A stretch of DNA of 64,000 nucleotides from Noviherbaspirillum aerium (GTDB lineage Bacteria > Pseudomonadota > Gammaproteobacteria > Burkholderiales > Burkholderiaceae_D). Shown one piece after another: positions 37,235-47,615 of this stretch. The stretch is taken from the NCBI RefSeq assembly GCF_008929045.1, contig NZ_VFAH01000025.1:1-64000 (forward strand). The letters run 5' to 3'. Within the stretch, counting starts at the first letter, position 1. Each line of letters opens with the position of its first letter. Position numbers and translations under genes: made by a program. The notes beneath the pieces were generated by a model, which saw only the letters and a list, made by a program, of their open reading frames with translations, did not search any database and was not told the origin of the DNA.

Positions 37235-38275
37235 TCACTTCGGGTAAATCGGCGCAATTTTCCCGATTACATAATCAGAAATAATGCGATTGGTCCTGTC
37301 CGTATAGTGCACAGTATCAGCGTAAAGGTGAGTATTGTTTGCGTTCGGCGTCACGAGTGTCGACTGAGTGCAAATAAGAGAATAGCTGCTTACACGGGTA
37401 CTCGCAGCACACGCAGGAGTCGTCAAGTTGATAATGCCGTACTTGGACGGATTTGTGCGTATATCTGCAAAGAGACTGTAAATATCTACAAGAACCACGC
37501 CGCTTACGCCTTGCAGATTTGCTGCCAAGCGTCCATTGAAGGTCGACGACAATGCTGAAGCAAAACCTTGCGCCGCTGCGCTAGCTGCAAACGCAGGTGC
37601 CTTTCCCCAGTCGTCAATGTTCAAGACAACTACTTTCTCCGCCCCGTTTGCCTTCAATCGTTTGATTTCGGTTGCCAGATCATCCGCTGCTTGTTGCAAC
37701 TGGGCAACTGCAGCATCAGGAGGTAGGGGTGCAAACGCAATAGGTCTGAAGACGTCGTTGGCACCTACCCAGACCATGACAAGATCGGATGCTTTGAAGC
37801 TTCCTTTTTGGGACAAATGAGTAGAGATCTGATCCTTTACCGGCAAGGAACTATTGCCCGAATTGGGGCCATTCGTCGCATCAGTATTGAAAGAACCTGG
37901 CTGTTGAGAAACACGCGAACCACCCTCAGCATAGCCGGTTCCGCCTAAGGTAAAAGGCCCAAAGCCGTATCCCGCGTTTCGGTTTGCGCTGATCGTAAGG
38001 CCATAGTAATCGGCCACATTTTCTATCCACAGAGGGCCAGGATTGACCGTGAACTTACCGCCAGTAGGGGACCCGGCCGCTTCAGCAACTTTTTTATACG
38101 TGCCCAAGTCCGATAAACTATCGCCAAACATGACAACGCGCTCCACATTCGGCCGGTCTGAACCACCACAGGAAGCCAAGGCGGTTATAACAACCGGCAG
38201 TAAAAGCAAGGAACGGATTCTATCTTTGCGCTTAGCGAATTGAGGTAAGAATGATTGTTTTAGATATTTAAGCAC
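37235..38275 (-). CDS. GDSL/SGNH-family esterase lipoprotein
   Basis: About 346 residues. A signal peptide with lipobox LASC predicts an outer-membrane or periplasmic lipoprotein. All SGNH blocks are present: FGDSLSDLG with the nucleophilic Ser, GGTGYAEGG, WVGANDVF with the Asn, and YADTVHYTD with the Asp-His pair. It should hydrolyse acyl or acetyl esters outside the inner membrane. The GTG at 38275 has AAGGAGA five bases upstream and was chosen over a TTG ten codons earlier. This is the only intact protein gene within a graveyard of fragments, so it has probably been kept under selection. Confidence 0.88.
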   Translation of the reverse strand: MLKYLKQSFLPQFAKRKDRIRSLLLLPVVITALASCGGSDRPNVERVVMFGDSLSDLGTYKKVAEAAGSPTGGKFTVNPGPLWIENVADYYGLTISANRNAGYGFGPFTLGGTGYAEGGSRVSQQPGSFNTDATNGPNSGNSSLPVKDQISTHLSQKGSFKASDLVMVWVGANDVFRPIAFAPLPPDAAVAQLQQAADDLATEIKRLKANGAEKVVVLNIDDWGKAPAFAASAAAQGFASALSSTFNGRLAANLQGVSGVVLVDIYSLFADIRTNPSKYGIINLTTPACAASTRVSSYSLICTQSTLVTPNANNTHLYADTVHYTDRTNRIISDYVIGKIAPIYPK

Positions 38276-38321
38276 GTCTTCTCCTTGTAGAATTTGGTTG
38301 TTCAAGTATGTTAATCGCCGA

Positions 38322-38760
38322 CTAAAAAGCTATATTTCTTTGGCGGCCAATCGGATCGGTGAATTCGATCGCAAATGGAAAAGCGCCGAGGACTTTCTGG
38401 ATTAGCGGCTTATCGGATTTGTCCGGCGCATCTATCCGCACGACGACACCACGTTTTGAGCATTTTTTAATTGCAAGCCGTGCGCAGCAAATATTTGCGT
38501 CTTTCAGCGCCAGAGTAAGCGCATCAAGAATTTCCAATTCTTTCAACGCAGGTTTAAAGCTTTTTCCTGCAGCGGTCAGGGGTATCTGATCAACGATGTG
38601 AAGCGCCTTTGGCCAAGCAGCACGTTCGGTGATATGAGTCTTTGCAAATGCAAGCAGTTCGGCCTCGCTTACTTTCAGCCCCGGGCGCAGTTGAACATAT
38701 GCGACAGGTAACTCTTCGCATGGATGTCAGGCGCCCGATCGCTGCCGCAAGTTGAACGGG
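38322..38760 (-). pseudogene. AMP-forming acyl-CoA synthetase, C-terminal fragment
   Basis: On the minus strand the frame reads EELPVAYVQLRPGLKVSEAEL, then THITERAAWPKALHIVDQIPL, then TAAGKSFKPALKELEI to a TAA at 38322. This is the last domain of a fatty acyl-CoA synthetase, with the TxxGKxFKP motif that holds the A10 catalytic Lys. The expected GRPD element just upstream (about 38745) is frameshifted and followed by a stop. The adenylation domain is absent. It lies 46 bases upstream of the GDSL gene on the same strand. Confidence 0.6.
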
Positions 38761-39050
38761 TGGATGAATGTGAAGCGGTTCTTCGATAGTATGCGCCCCT
38801 GTATTTAGAGGTCGAGTTGCTCAGCATAGAAAAATAATACCGTGAAGATGCTCGCCTGGCTTGCGCGACCGGGCGTCTTCACAGCCCCCGTGAGCAAATT
38901 TCGATTGTTAACATTTCTTCGCTGTGCAGTAGGGCCAGTACAACACTGCGACATCCAGTGCAACAGCTTTACGGCAGCAAAAAACTGGTGTCCGGAGCTG
39001 TTGGCCAGCGCCGCATGGCCGCAGGCTTTCGAACCAGAGCACTCCATGGG
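38761..39050. other. Intergenic, nothing recognised
   Basis: About 290 bases between the synthetase fragment and the beta-propeller gene. A minus-strand frame (38805-39047) may be a transposase end but has no diagnostic motif. Confidence 0.35.
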
Positions 39051-40712
39051 TTACCGAACAGGTATGCGATAGATTGCATTGTTGCGGTCAGCAGTAAAAT
39101 AAATGTTGCCGCCTGCATCTACTGCAACTCCTGTTGGAATATTTGTTGGCGGCATGCCAGGTCCCGGTTCGAAGCCAATCGGCAGGTTTTCGGCAATCGT
39201 CCGTTTTGAGCCATCCACCGGATTGATTTCGGTAAGCTTACCAAGCGCTGCCTCGGCGACAATAAACCGGCCGTTTGCCGTTTCAGCAAGCCCTTCCGGC
39301 AAAGTCAGCCCATCGGCGACCGTTTTCTTGCTCCAGTCTTTCGTGCTGATGCGCGTCAGCTTGCCCGCCGCTTCGGTGACATACACGTCTCCGTTCCTGC
39401 CGGTGATCATCTGCACCGGCCCGATCAGCCCGTCAACGACGGTGGCGCGATCGGAATAGTTGGTGCCGCTCAGACGGATGATGCTCCCCAGTGCAAGATC
39501 CGAAACAAGAATTGTCCCGTCATGCATTTCAACGGCGTCACTTGGAGCAGAAAAGCCATGCAGCATCGCCTTGGTCGCCATGCCGGAACGATCGAGGATT
39601 TGCAGGCTGCCGGTCGAATAACTTGTCAACAGCAGGCTTTTCTGACTTGCACCGACACCGAGGGGATATTCCAGATCACCTTCTTGCATCCGCCTGATGT
39701 CAGTGACTTTGCCGGTCTGCGTATCGACGGTGCGGAAGGCAAAGGTATCGGCAACATAGAGCGTTTTGCCGTCGTCCGAAATCTTCAGCCCGGCTGGTGC
39801 AGCAAGGTCGCCCCTCGTAATGTAGCGCGATGTGCCAGTAGCAGGGTCCACTTGTTCGATGGAGTTGTCCGCCATGTTGGAGACATAGATACGGTCCTGC
39901 TTATCGATCGCCAGATTGTCGAGAGATGTCTTCAGCCTGGCAACCACGGCCTTGTTGCCGTTGCTGATATCCACACGAACGAGTTCGCCCGCCTTCGTGT
40001 CCACCACATACAGATTGCCTTTTGAATCGAAATTGGCGGCCGCCGGAACTTGGAAGCCAGAAGCGATCACTACCAACTCGCCCGTATCCGGATTGATCTT
40101 GGCTACCTGGCCCTTGAACCAGAGGGGGCCGTAGAGCCATCCATCCTGGCCGACTTCGAAGCCATTGAATCCGCCCATGTCTTTTCGAATCAAGCGCGGC
40201 GCCTGCTGCCCGCTGATGTCGATTTCATACAAGGCGTCCCCCAGAAATACCTGGCTGGCATAAAGCTTCCCAGTCTTCCGGTTGAAGTCGAGCGAGTTGA
40301 TGCCTGGAAGATCCTTGGCCAGGACCCTGATCGGCGCGCTGTCCGACTCGCGGTAACGCAGTACGCCCTGCAGGTAGGAGGTCCATGCCAGCTCCCCTTT
40401 CGGGCCAACGGCGATGTCGTCTGCCTGCCCCTCGTAGGGAGGAATGAAAACGGAGGTCTTGCCGGTAGTCCGGTCGACAGTGTACATGGCGTTTCCTATG
40501 ACACTCCCTGCCAGCAGCCGATCGCTGGCATCAATGGCAAGACCGTGGACACCCTTGAAGCTGGAAGGCGCAACCACGATCTCGGGCGCAGCGTAGACTC
40601 TGCTGGCCGCGGCATTGGTATCAGCGCTGGCATATTCCGCCGTTGAACTTCCACATCCGGCAACCAGTGCCGCCGCCCCTGCCAATACTGACAACCTTAA
40701 TCGAACGCGCAT
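39051..40712 (-). CDS. NHL/SMP-30-like beta-propeller lipoprotein
   Basis: A 553-residue protein with a lipoprotein signal (MRVRLRLSVLAGAAALVAGC; Cys20 is the lipidation site). The remainder is a run of about ten repeats, each with an xxLAIDxxDRLYVSN-type strand, for example GLAIDASDRLLAGSV, GQDGWLYGPL and NLAIDKQDRIYVSNMADNSI. It probably folds as one or two six-bladed propellers facing the periplasm. Such proteins bind ligands or hydrolyse lactones. No paraoxonase-type metal site could be confirmed. The ATG at 40712 has a clear AAGGAGA site. It is a single gene with its own promoter region of about 370 bases. Confidence 0.8.
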   Translation of the reverse strand: MRVRLRLSVLAGAAALVAGCGSSTAEYASADTNAAASRVYAAPEIVVAPSSFKGVHGLAIDASDRLLAGSVIGNAMYTVDRTTGKTSVFIPPYEGQADDIAVGPKGELAWTSYLQGVLRYRESDSAPIRVLAKDLPGINSLDFNRKTGKLYASQVFLGDALYEIDISGQQAPRLIRKDMGGFNGFEVGQDGWLYGPLWFKGQVAKINPDTGELVVIASGFQVPAAANFDSKGNLYVVDTKAGELVRVDISNGNKAVVARLKTSLDNLAIDKQDRIYVSNMADNSIEQVDPATGTSRYITRGDLAAPAGLKISDDGKTLYVADTFAFRTVDTQTGKVTDIRRMQEGDLEYPLGVGASQKSLLLTSYSTGSLQILDRSGMATKAMLHGFSAPSDAVEMHDGTILVSDLALGSIIRLSGTNYSDRATVVDGLIGPVQMITGRNGDVYVTEAAGKLTRISTKDWSKKTVADGLTLPEGLAETANGRFIVAEAALGKLTEINPVDGSKRTIAENLPIGFEPGPGMPPTNIPTGVAVDAGGNIYFTADRNNAIYRIPVR

Positions 40713-41082
40713 AATGTCTCCTTGTATTTGAAATGAATTTACGCCGGGCTCATAGCCTGTTGTGGCTTAACGATGTCAGCCTAAAAAGTGTAGGCCAAAC
40801 GCTTATCCACTTAGAATTGAAATGGTGTTATAGGCACTCATCAATCAGATTTATAGCCTGGGTCGTATGCAGATATGCATCCGATCTCAAGGTGTCGAAT
40901 GGCGTGCAATTGCTATTTAAGCGGGCGCCGCTACGCGCATGCAAACGCTGCGTACCTGTAGCGCTACAGTGCGAAGACGGGCAGCAGCATCTTTTATTGC
41001 TGGACGTGAGCCGAAAATAGTCGGCGTTTACTTGGTGCCAATCCTTGAAAAGGACAGCGTTGGCGGGGCGTGCAAGACGGGT
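40713..41082. other. Upstream region of the beta-propeller gene
   Basis: About 370 bases between two minus-strand genes. It must contain the promoter of the 39051-40712 gene. No clear operator or terminator was seen. Confidence 0.4.
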
Positions 41083-42024
41083 TCAGCGTTCAGGTGGCGA
41101 GTTTTCCGGCTTGCCCGGAATGAGGTCTGCGAGGGTCGTTCGCAACCAAGCGTGACCTGAGTCGTTCTCTTTCATTTCATGCCAGTACATCTCGAGTCGG
41201 ATTGGCTTGAGCCGAATCGGCAGGGGGCGCACGACTATCGGTAGCACGCGAGTCAAGTCGCGCGCATAGAGACTCGGCATAGTGAGCAGGAGATTGCTGC
41301 TTGCGACCACGTTACAGGCGGCGTAGAGGTGTTGACAGACGATGCTGACTTCCCGGAAATGTCCTGCCTCATTTAAAAGCGTGTCGAGTGATTCCCTGGC
41401 CCCTTGCTGCGCGACCACGACGTGGCGTGCCCGCAGATAATCGTTCTTCTGCAAGTTCCCGCTGACCAAAGGATGATTCTTCGCCATAACAACCACCATC
41501 GTTTCATCGCCCAGGTAAGTGCTCTTAACACGCTTTTCAACGTGAATCCGCCGCTCAACGACCAAATCAACTCTTCCGGCGCTCAGCTCCTTTTCAATTT
41601 CCTCACGCACCACCCTTCGACTGATGATCGTCATCCTCGGAGCTGCTGTCTGAATTATCTTGGTAAGCGCCGGCAATACCGTTGCCTCCAGCACATCCCG
41701 GAAGCCGAGCGTGAACGTCAGTTCTGCCTCGCGCAAATTAAACTCCTGTTCATGCATCACCGTGGCATTCAACCCTTGAAGACAAAGTTGAACTTGCGGA
41801 AGAACCAAGCGGGTCTTCTCCGTCGGGATCATCTTGTTGCCCTGCCTGACGAACAACGGGTCGTCGAAGACCTCCCGCAGGCGATTAAGCGAATGTGTGA
41901 TTGCAGGCTGCGTCAAATGCAGTGCACGCGCAGCGCCCGAAATACCGCCATTCGTGTAAATCGCATCGAGAACCCTGAAGAGATTCAGGTCAAGCCTTTT
42001 TATGTTCCACTGATTTACGCTCAT
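41083..42024 (-). CDS. LysR-family transcriptional regulator
   Basis: A 313-residue LysR protein. The N-terminal wing-helix is canonical (LDLNLFRVLDAIYTNGGISGAARALHLTQPAITHSLNRLRE), with FVRQGNKMIPTEKTRLVLP after it. The pattern resembles the NodD/PcaQ/Syr-type subgroup (DPLFVRQG). The effector domain spans about 95-300. The gene is divergent from the acyl-CoA dehydrogenase operon beginning at 42192, 167 bases away, and is its probable regulator. In Pseudomonas putida the related lva operon has a sigma-54 regulator, so the control differs if the pathway is the same. Confidence 0.9.
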   Translation of the reverse strand: MSVNQWNIKRLDLNLFRVLDAIYTNGGISGAARALHLTQPAITHSLNRLREVFDDPLFVRQGNKMIPTEKTRLVLPQVQLCLQGLNATVMHEQEFNLREAELTFTLGFRDVLEATVLPALTKIIQTAAPRMTIISRRVVREEIEKELSAGRVDLVVERRIHVEKRVKSTYLGDETMVVVMAKNHPLVSGNLQKNDYLRARHVVVAQQGARESLDTLLNEAGHFREVSIVCQHLYAACNVVASSNLLLTMPSLYARDLTRVLPIVVRPLPIRLKPIRLEMYWHEMKENDSGHAWLRTTLADLIPGKPENSPPER

Positions 42025-42055
42025 TCATTCCCCCGCAAGCATTTCATGCCGCAAT

Positions 42056-42073
42056 CCGGATAGAGCTATCCGG
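42056..42073. promoter_or_regulatory. Inverted repeat in the LysR/dehydrogenase intergenic region
   Basis: CCGGATAG and CTATCCGG form perfect 8-base arms around two bases. It is near the LysR gene start, where an autoregulatory recognition site would lie. The binding protein is not shown by sequence. Confidence 0.45.
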
Positions 42074-42191
42074 CGACTAGACCGCTGCCCAGCGACATAT
42101 CAATTTATTTTATATCCCGCCATGCACTAAACTAAATTCCATTGATGGAGATCATCGGCTAGACTGCGTCAAAATGTCAATGGGGAGCAGC

Positions 42192-43439
42192 ATGGATTTT
42201 GAACCGAGTGCAAAGGCAGCAGATTACTTGAGCCGCGTGAAGCAATTTATGCGGGATGAGATAGTTCCTATCGAACCTGCCTTTTGGGCTGAAGTCCGCA
42301 AGACCAATCATGGCGGTGACTGGAGAGTTTGGACATGGCCGGCCACGCTGGAGGAGCTGAAACAGAAGGCGAAGGCCGCTGGCCTGTGGAACATGTTTCT
42401 GCCCGATGATGAACTCGGCGCAGGCCTATCGGTTCTGGACTACGCACTGATCGCCGAGGAGTCGGGCCGTAGCCTCATCGCACCAACCGTATTCAACTGT
42501 AACGCTCCAGACAGCGGCAACATGGAAGTGCTTTGGAAGTACGGGTCTGACGAGCAAAAGGAGCAATGGCTTAAGCCGCTCCTCGACGGAAAAGTCCGCT
42601 CCGCGTTCTGCATGACCGAGCCCGACGTCGCATCATCGGACGCGACCAATATGAGCGCTACCGCGGTCATTGAGAATGGCGAGATTGTCCTGAACGGCAA
42701 AAAATGGTGGTCCAGCGGCATCGGCGATCCGCATACCAGGATCCTGATTGTAATGGCGCATACGCCTGATTCGGAAAAAAGCAGGTATCACCAGCATTCG
42801 ATGGTGCTGGTGCCGCTCGACGCACCTGGCGTGGAAGTCATCCGCATGCTGCCGGTGTTTGGAGCCTATGACGAGCCGCACGGGCATGGCGAAGTTCACT
42901 TTAGGAACGTGCGCTTGCCGTTGTCGGCCTTTATTGCCGGCCCGGGACGCGGTTTTGAAATTGCGCAGGGCCGCTTGGGTCCGGGCCGCATCCATCACGC
43001 GATGCGCTGCATCGGTGCAGCCGAGGCCTCGTATGAGTTGATGGTGCATCGCGGCATGTCGCGCGTAGCCTTCAGCAAGCCGCTCATGAAGCTAGGCGGC
43101 AACGCCGAACGGCTGGCCGAAGCACGCATGGAAATTGACCAGGCGCGTCTGCTGACGCTCTATGCGGCATGGAGGATCGATAAGGTCGGCGGCCTGGGCG
43201 CGATGAAGGAAATTTCCGAAATTAAAGTCGTGGCGCCAAATGTGCTGCAGCGGGTGGTCGATATGGCGATCCAGATTCATGGCGGCGCTGGAGTATCGGA
43301 TGACACGTTCCTGAGCGCTTTCTTTATCCAGGGCCGGAGCATCCGCATCGCCGACGGTCCGGACGAGGTGCACCAGAGCCTGATCGCCAAGCTTGAACTC
43401 GCGCGCTTCGGCTATGCCAAGTCCAAGCAGAAGTCATAA
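42192..43439 (+). CDS. Acyl-CoA dehydrogenase (ACAD10/11- and LvaC-like)
   Basis: A 415-residue FAD-dependent acyl-CoA dehydrogenase: N-terminal helical domain (about 1-125), beta-domain (about 126-240, AFCMTEPDVASSDATNMSA) and C-terminal helical domain (about 245-405, QIHGGAGVSDD and GPDEVHQS). The AFGAYDEPHG and EVHFRNVRLP style is that of the ACAD10/11 branch. Its neighbour is an APH-type kinase, the same partnership as in the mammalian ACAD10/11 fusions and in LvaC of the Pseudomonas levulinate pathway. GGGAG six bases before the ATG at 42192 decides the start over 42174 and 42180. It opens a long operon. Confidence 0.88.
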   Translation: MDFEPSAKAADYLSRVKQFMRDEIVPIEPAFWAEVRKTNHGGDWRVWTWPATLEELKQKAKAAGLWNMFLPDDELGAGLSVLDYALIAEESGRSLIAPTVFNCNAPDSGNMEVLWKYGSDEQKEQWLKPLLDGKVRSAFCMTEPDVASSDATNMSATAVIENGEIVLNGKKWWSSGIGDPHTRILIVMAHTPDSEKSRYHQHSMVLVPLDAPGVEVIRMLPVFGAYDEPHGHGEVHFRNVRLPLSAFIAGPGRGFEIAQGRLGPGRIHHAMRCIGAAEASYELMVHRGMSRVAFSKPLMKLGGNAERLAEARMEIDQARLLTLYAAWRIDKVGGLGAMKEISEIKVVAPNVLQRVVDMAIQIHGGAGVSDDTFLSAFFIQGRSIRIADGPDEVHQSLIAKLELARFGYAKSKQKS

Positions 43440-43455
43440 GCAGGCTGAACAGGAT

Positions 43456-44529
43456 ATGAATCCGATAAGCATGATCGATCAGGCTACGAATGTGCGTCCA
43501 GGTGAGCAGCTGGATGGTCAGGCAGTTAGCGATTGGCTGCGCACGAATGGCGTTGAGCTGGTCGGCGAGCCCGAGATCACTCAGTTCTCCGGCGGTGCAT
43601 CCAACTGGACGTATCGCCTCAAATATGCATATCGTGACCTCATCCTGCGCCGCCCGCCTAACGGAACAAAGGCCAAATCAGCCCACGATATGGTGCGCGA
43701 ATACCGCATCCAGCACGCGCTCAAGTCGGTCTATCCGACGGTGCCGACCATGGTCGCGGCGTGCAAGGATCACGCAGTGCTGGGCTGTGATTTTTACGTG
43801 ATGGAGCGGCTCGAAGGCATCATCCCGCGCGCCAATTTGCCGCGCGACGTGAAGCTCGACGCTACGCAAGTACGCAAGCTGTGCACCAACGTGCTCGACG
43901 AGCTGATCGCCCTGCACAAGGCCGATTACCAATCCAAGCCCGATCTGGTGGCGCTCTACAAAGGGCCGGGTTTTTGCCAGCGCCAGGTCGAGGGCTGGGA
44001 TCAGCGCTACGAGAAAGTGATTACCTGGAACGTGCCGTCGTTTCGCAAGGTGCGCCGCTGGCTCAAGGCCAACTGCCCGGCCGATTCCACCGCCTGCCTG
44101 ATCCACAACGACTGGCGCTTCGACAACGTGGTGCTCGATCCGCACGACCCGACCAAGGTCATCGGCGTGCTCGACTGGGAGCTGTCCACGGTGGACGATC
44201 CGTTGATCGACCTGGGCAGCATGCTGGCCTACTGGATTCAGCCCGACGACAACTTCGTCATGCGCTCCATGCGTCGTCAGCCCACGCACCTGCCGGGCAT
44301 GATGACGCGCGAGGAAGTGGTGCACTACTACCTCGACAAGACTGGCCTCTCGGGTGCGCACTGGACGTTCTATGAAGTCTTCGGCGTGTTTCGGCTAGCG
44401 GGCATCGCGCAGCAGATTTACTACCGCTACCACCACGGGCAAACCGACAACTCGGCGTTCAAGAACTTCTGGATCGTCGCGCATGCGCTGCACCGACGCT
44501 GCCTGCAACTGATGCGCAAGGCACGCTGA
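43456..44529 (+). CDS. APH-family phosphotransferase (LvaA/ACAD10-kinase-like)
   Basis: A 357-residue aminoglycoside-phosphotransferase-fold kinase. The active site is intact: LIHNDWRFDN with Asp219 (catalytic base) and Asn224, and Asp240 in LDWELSTVDDPLIDLG for Mg-ATP. The N-lobe GGASNWTYRL loop binds ATP. It lies 16 bases after the dehydrogenase, and its stop overlaps the next gene by one base. Family members in this context phosphorylate the hydroxyl of a 4-hydroxyacyl-CoA so that phosphate can be eliminated. It is not an antibiotic-resistance gene. P. putida LvaA needs a small partner, LvaB. No clear LvaB is seen here. Confidence 0.85.
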   Translation: MNPISMIDQATNVRPGEQLDGQAVSDWLRTNGVELVGEPEITQFSGGASNWTYRLKYAYRDLILRRPPNGTKAKSAHDMVREYRIQHALKSVYPTVPTMVAACKDHAVLGCDFYVMERLEGIIPRANLPRDVKLDATQVRKLCTNVLDELIALHKADYQSKPDLVALYKGPGFCQRQVEGWDQRYEKVITWNVPSFRKVRRWLKANCPADSTACLIHNDWRFDNVVLDPHDPTKVIGVLDWELSTVDDPLIDLGSMLAYWIQPDDNFVMRSMRRQPTHLPGMMTREEVVHYYLDKTGLSGAHWTFYEVFGVFRLAGIAQQIYYRYHHGQTDNSAFKNFWIVAHALHRRCLQLMRKAR

Positions 44530-44887
44530 TGGCCAGCCTGCTGCTCATCCGTCATGGCCAAGCCTCGTTCGGCGCGGAGGTCTATGACGAACTCTCGCCA
44601 CGCGGCATCGCGCAATCGGTGCATCTGGGCGAAGTCTTGCGCGAGCGCGGCGAACGCATTGTTTCGCTGCGCACGGGGCCGATGCGACGGCATTGGCAGA
44701 CGGCGCAGGGGCTGAGTGAAGGTTTGTGTAGCGACTTGTCGATCAGCGAAATGCCGGCGCTCCCCGAGTTCGATCACCACGAATCAATTTCGATGCCAAG
44801 GGGCGCGCCAACCTGCTGGCTTTCAACGAACACGGCCACTTCATCGGACAGGATGCCGCCGTGTCGCAACTGCTGACCTGGCGCTAG
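44529..44887 (+). pseudogene. Histidine phosphatase family protein, internally deleted
   Basis: The N-terminus is normal (LLLIRHGQASFGAEVYDELSP with the RHG catalytic His, then LRTGPMRRHWQTAQGL). At about 44783 the frame shifts. The C-terminus in the other frame (FDAKGRANLLAFNEHGHF, then QLLTWR to a TAG at 44885) also fits the family. About 100 residues between the two, including the second catalytic His region, are missing. The surviving frame ends in unrelated codons, so activity is unlikely. Its ATG overlaps the kinase stop (TGATGG), showing that it was once translationally coupled. Confidence 0.7.
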
Positions 44888-44896
44888 GAGAGCCCA

Positions 44897-45655
44897 ATGT
44901 CAACGAACAAAACCAAGACCATCGTCATCACTGGCGCCAGCTCCGGCCTTGGCGCGGGCATGGCACGCATGTTTGCCGCGCGCGGCTACCAACTCGGCCT
45001 GTGCGCACGTCGCATCGATCGCCTGGAAAGCCTGCGCGACGAACTCATCCAAGCCCACGGCGTGCGCGTCGAACTGCTGGCGCTGGACGTCAATGATCAC
45101 GCGCAGGTATTCGAGGTGTTCAAGGAATTTCACCAGCGCTTCGGGCATATCAGTCGCCTCGTGATCAACGCCGGCCTCGGCGATGGCCGTCGCTTGGGCA
45201 CCGGCCATTTCGAGCTGAACAAGAAGACCGCCGAAACCAACTACATCGCAGCGCTGGCGCAGGTCGAAGCCGCAATGGAAATTTTTCGCGCGCAAAAATC
45301 CGGCCATCTGGTGCTGATCTCGTCGATGAGCGCGATGCGCGGCCTGCCCAGGCACCTGACCAACTACGCCGCCACCAAGGCCGCGCTGGCGCATTTGGGC
45401 GAAGGCCTGCGCGCGGAGCTGCGCGGCAGCCCGATCAAGGTCAGCACGATTTTCCCGGGCTATATCCGCACCGAGATGAACAAGGGCGCCAAGAAGCTGC
45501 CCTTCGAGGTGGACGAGAAAACCGGCAGCTGCGCGCTGGCCAATGCCATCGAGCGCGAACCGGACACCGCCTGCGTGCCCGGCTTCCCGTGGACGCTGGT
45601 GGGCTTCCTGATGCGCAATCTGCCACTGGGCCTGGTCGTAAAGCTCAACGGTTAG
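44897..45655 (+). CDS. Short-chain dehydrogenase/reductase 1 (LvaD-like position)
   Basis: A 252-residue SDR. Motifs are the cofactor loop TGASSGLGAGMAR (about 12-24), the NAG motif (VINAGLGDG), catalytic Ser in LVLISSMSAM, and YAATKAALAHLG with Tyr and Lys. An acidic/Arg-rich ARRIDRL after strand 2 suggests NADP(H). It should oxidise or reduce a hydroxyacyl or ketone intermediate. A good ribosome site (AGGAGA) is four bases after the collapsed phosphatase. In the operon it parallels LvaD. The C-terminal MRNLPLGLVVKLNG tail may be membrane-associated. Confidence 0.87.
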   Translation: MSTNKTKTIVITGASSGLGAGMARMFAARGYQLGLCARRIDRLESLRDELIQAHGVRVELLALDVNDHAQVFEVFKEFHQRFGHISRLVINAGLGDGRRLGTGHFELNKKTAETNYIAALAQVEAAMEIFRAQKSGHLVLISSMSAMRGLPRHLTNYAATKAALAHLGEGLRAELRGSPIKVSTIFPGYIRTEMNKGAKKLPFEVDEKTGSCALANAIEREPDTACVPGFPWTLVGFLMRNLPLGLVVKLNG

Positions 45656-45690
45656 CCGCCCACACCAAAACAAATCAGGGAGGATTAACC

Positions 45691-45890
45691 ATGTATCTGT
45701 TCAGCCGCCTGCATGCCGCGATGAATCGCATCGTTGTGCCTGTGTTCAACATGCCGACACCGCTGTCGTTCACGTCCCGACGCGTCGCTGACGTTGTGCC
45801 GTTTCATTGCCCGCACGGGTGCCAAGCGCGGGATGCTGGTCACGGACGAGCCGCCAACCTCGCCAACCAGTAAAGCGTCTGAAAGACCAC
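45691..45890 (+). pseudogene. Iron-containing alcohol dehydrogenase, N-terminal fragment
   Basis: The ATG at 45691, with GGAGGA upstream, encodes MYLFSRLHAAMNRIVVPVF, then NMPTPLSFT. A one-base loss near 45776 breaks the frame. In the other frame PDASLTLCRFIARTGAKRGM and LVTDE continue the pattern of Fe-dependent alcohol dehydrogenases (about 380 residues). Homology ends around 45870, 30 bases before the next gene. Only the first 55 or so residues remain, so it is a deleted gene inside a live operon. Confidence 0.55.
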
Positions 45891-45903
45891 CAAAAGGAAA
45901 TCC

Positions 45904-47601
<1,698 letters not shown>

Positions 47602-47615
47602 AGAAGCGAGGACAC

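Noticed and set aside
43456-44529. Antibiotic resistance by an aminoglycoside phosphotransferase
   Set aside because: The fold is shared, but the ACAD10/11-type neighbours and sequence style indicate a metabolic kinase.
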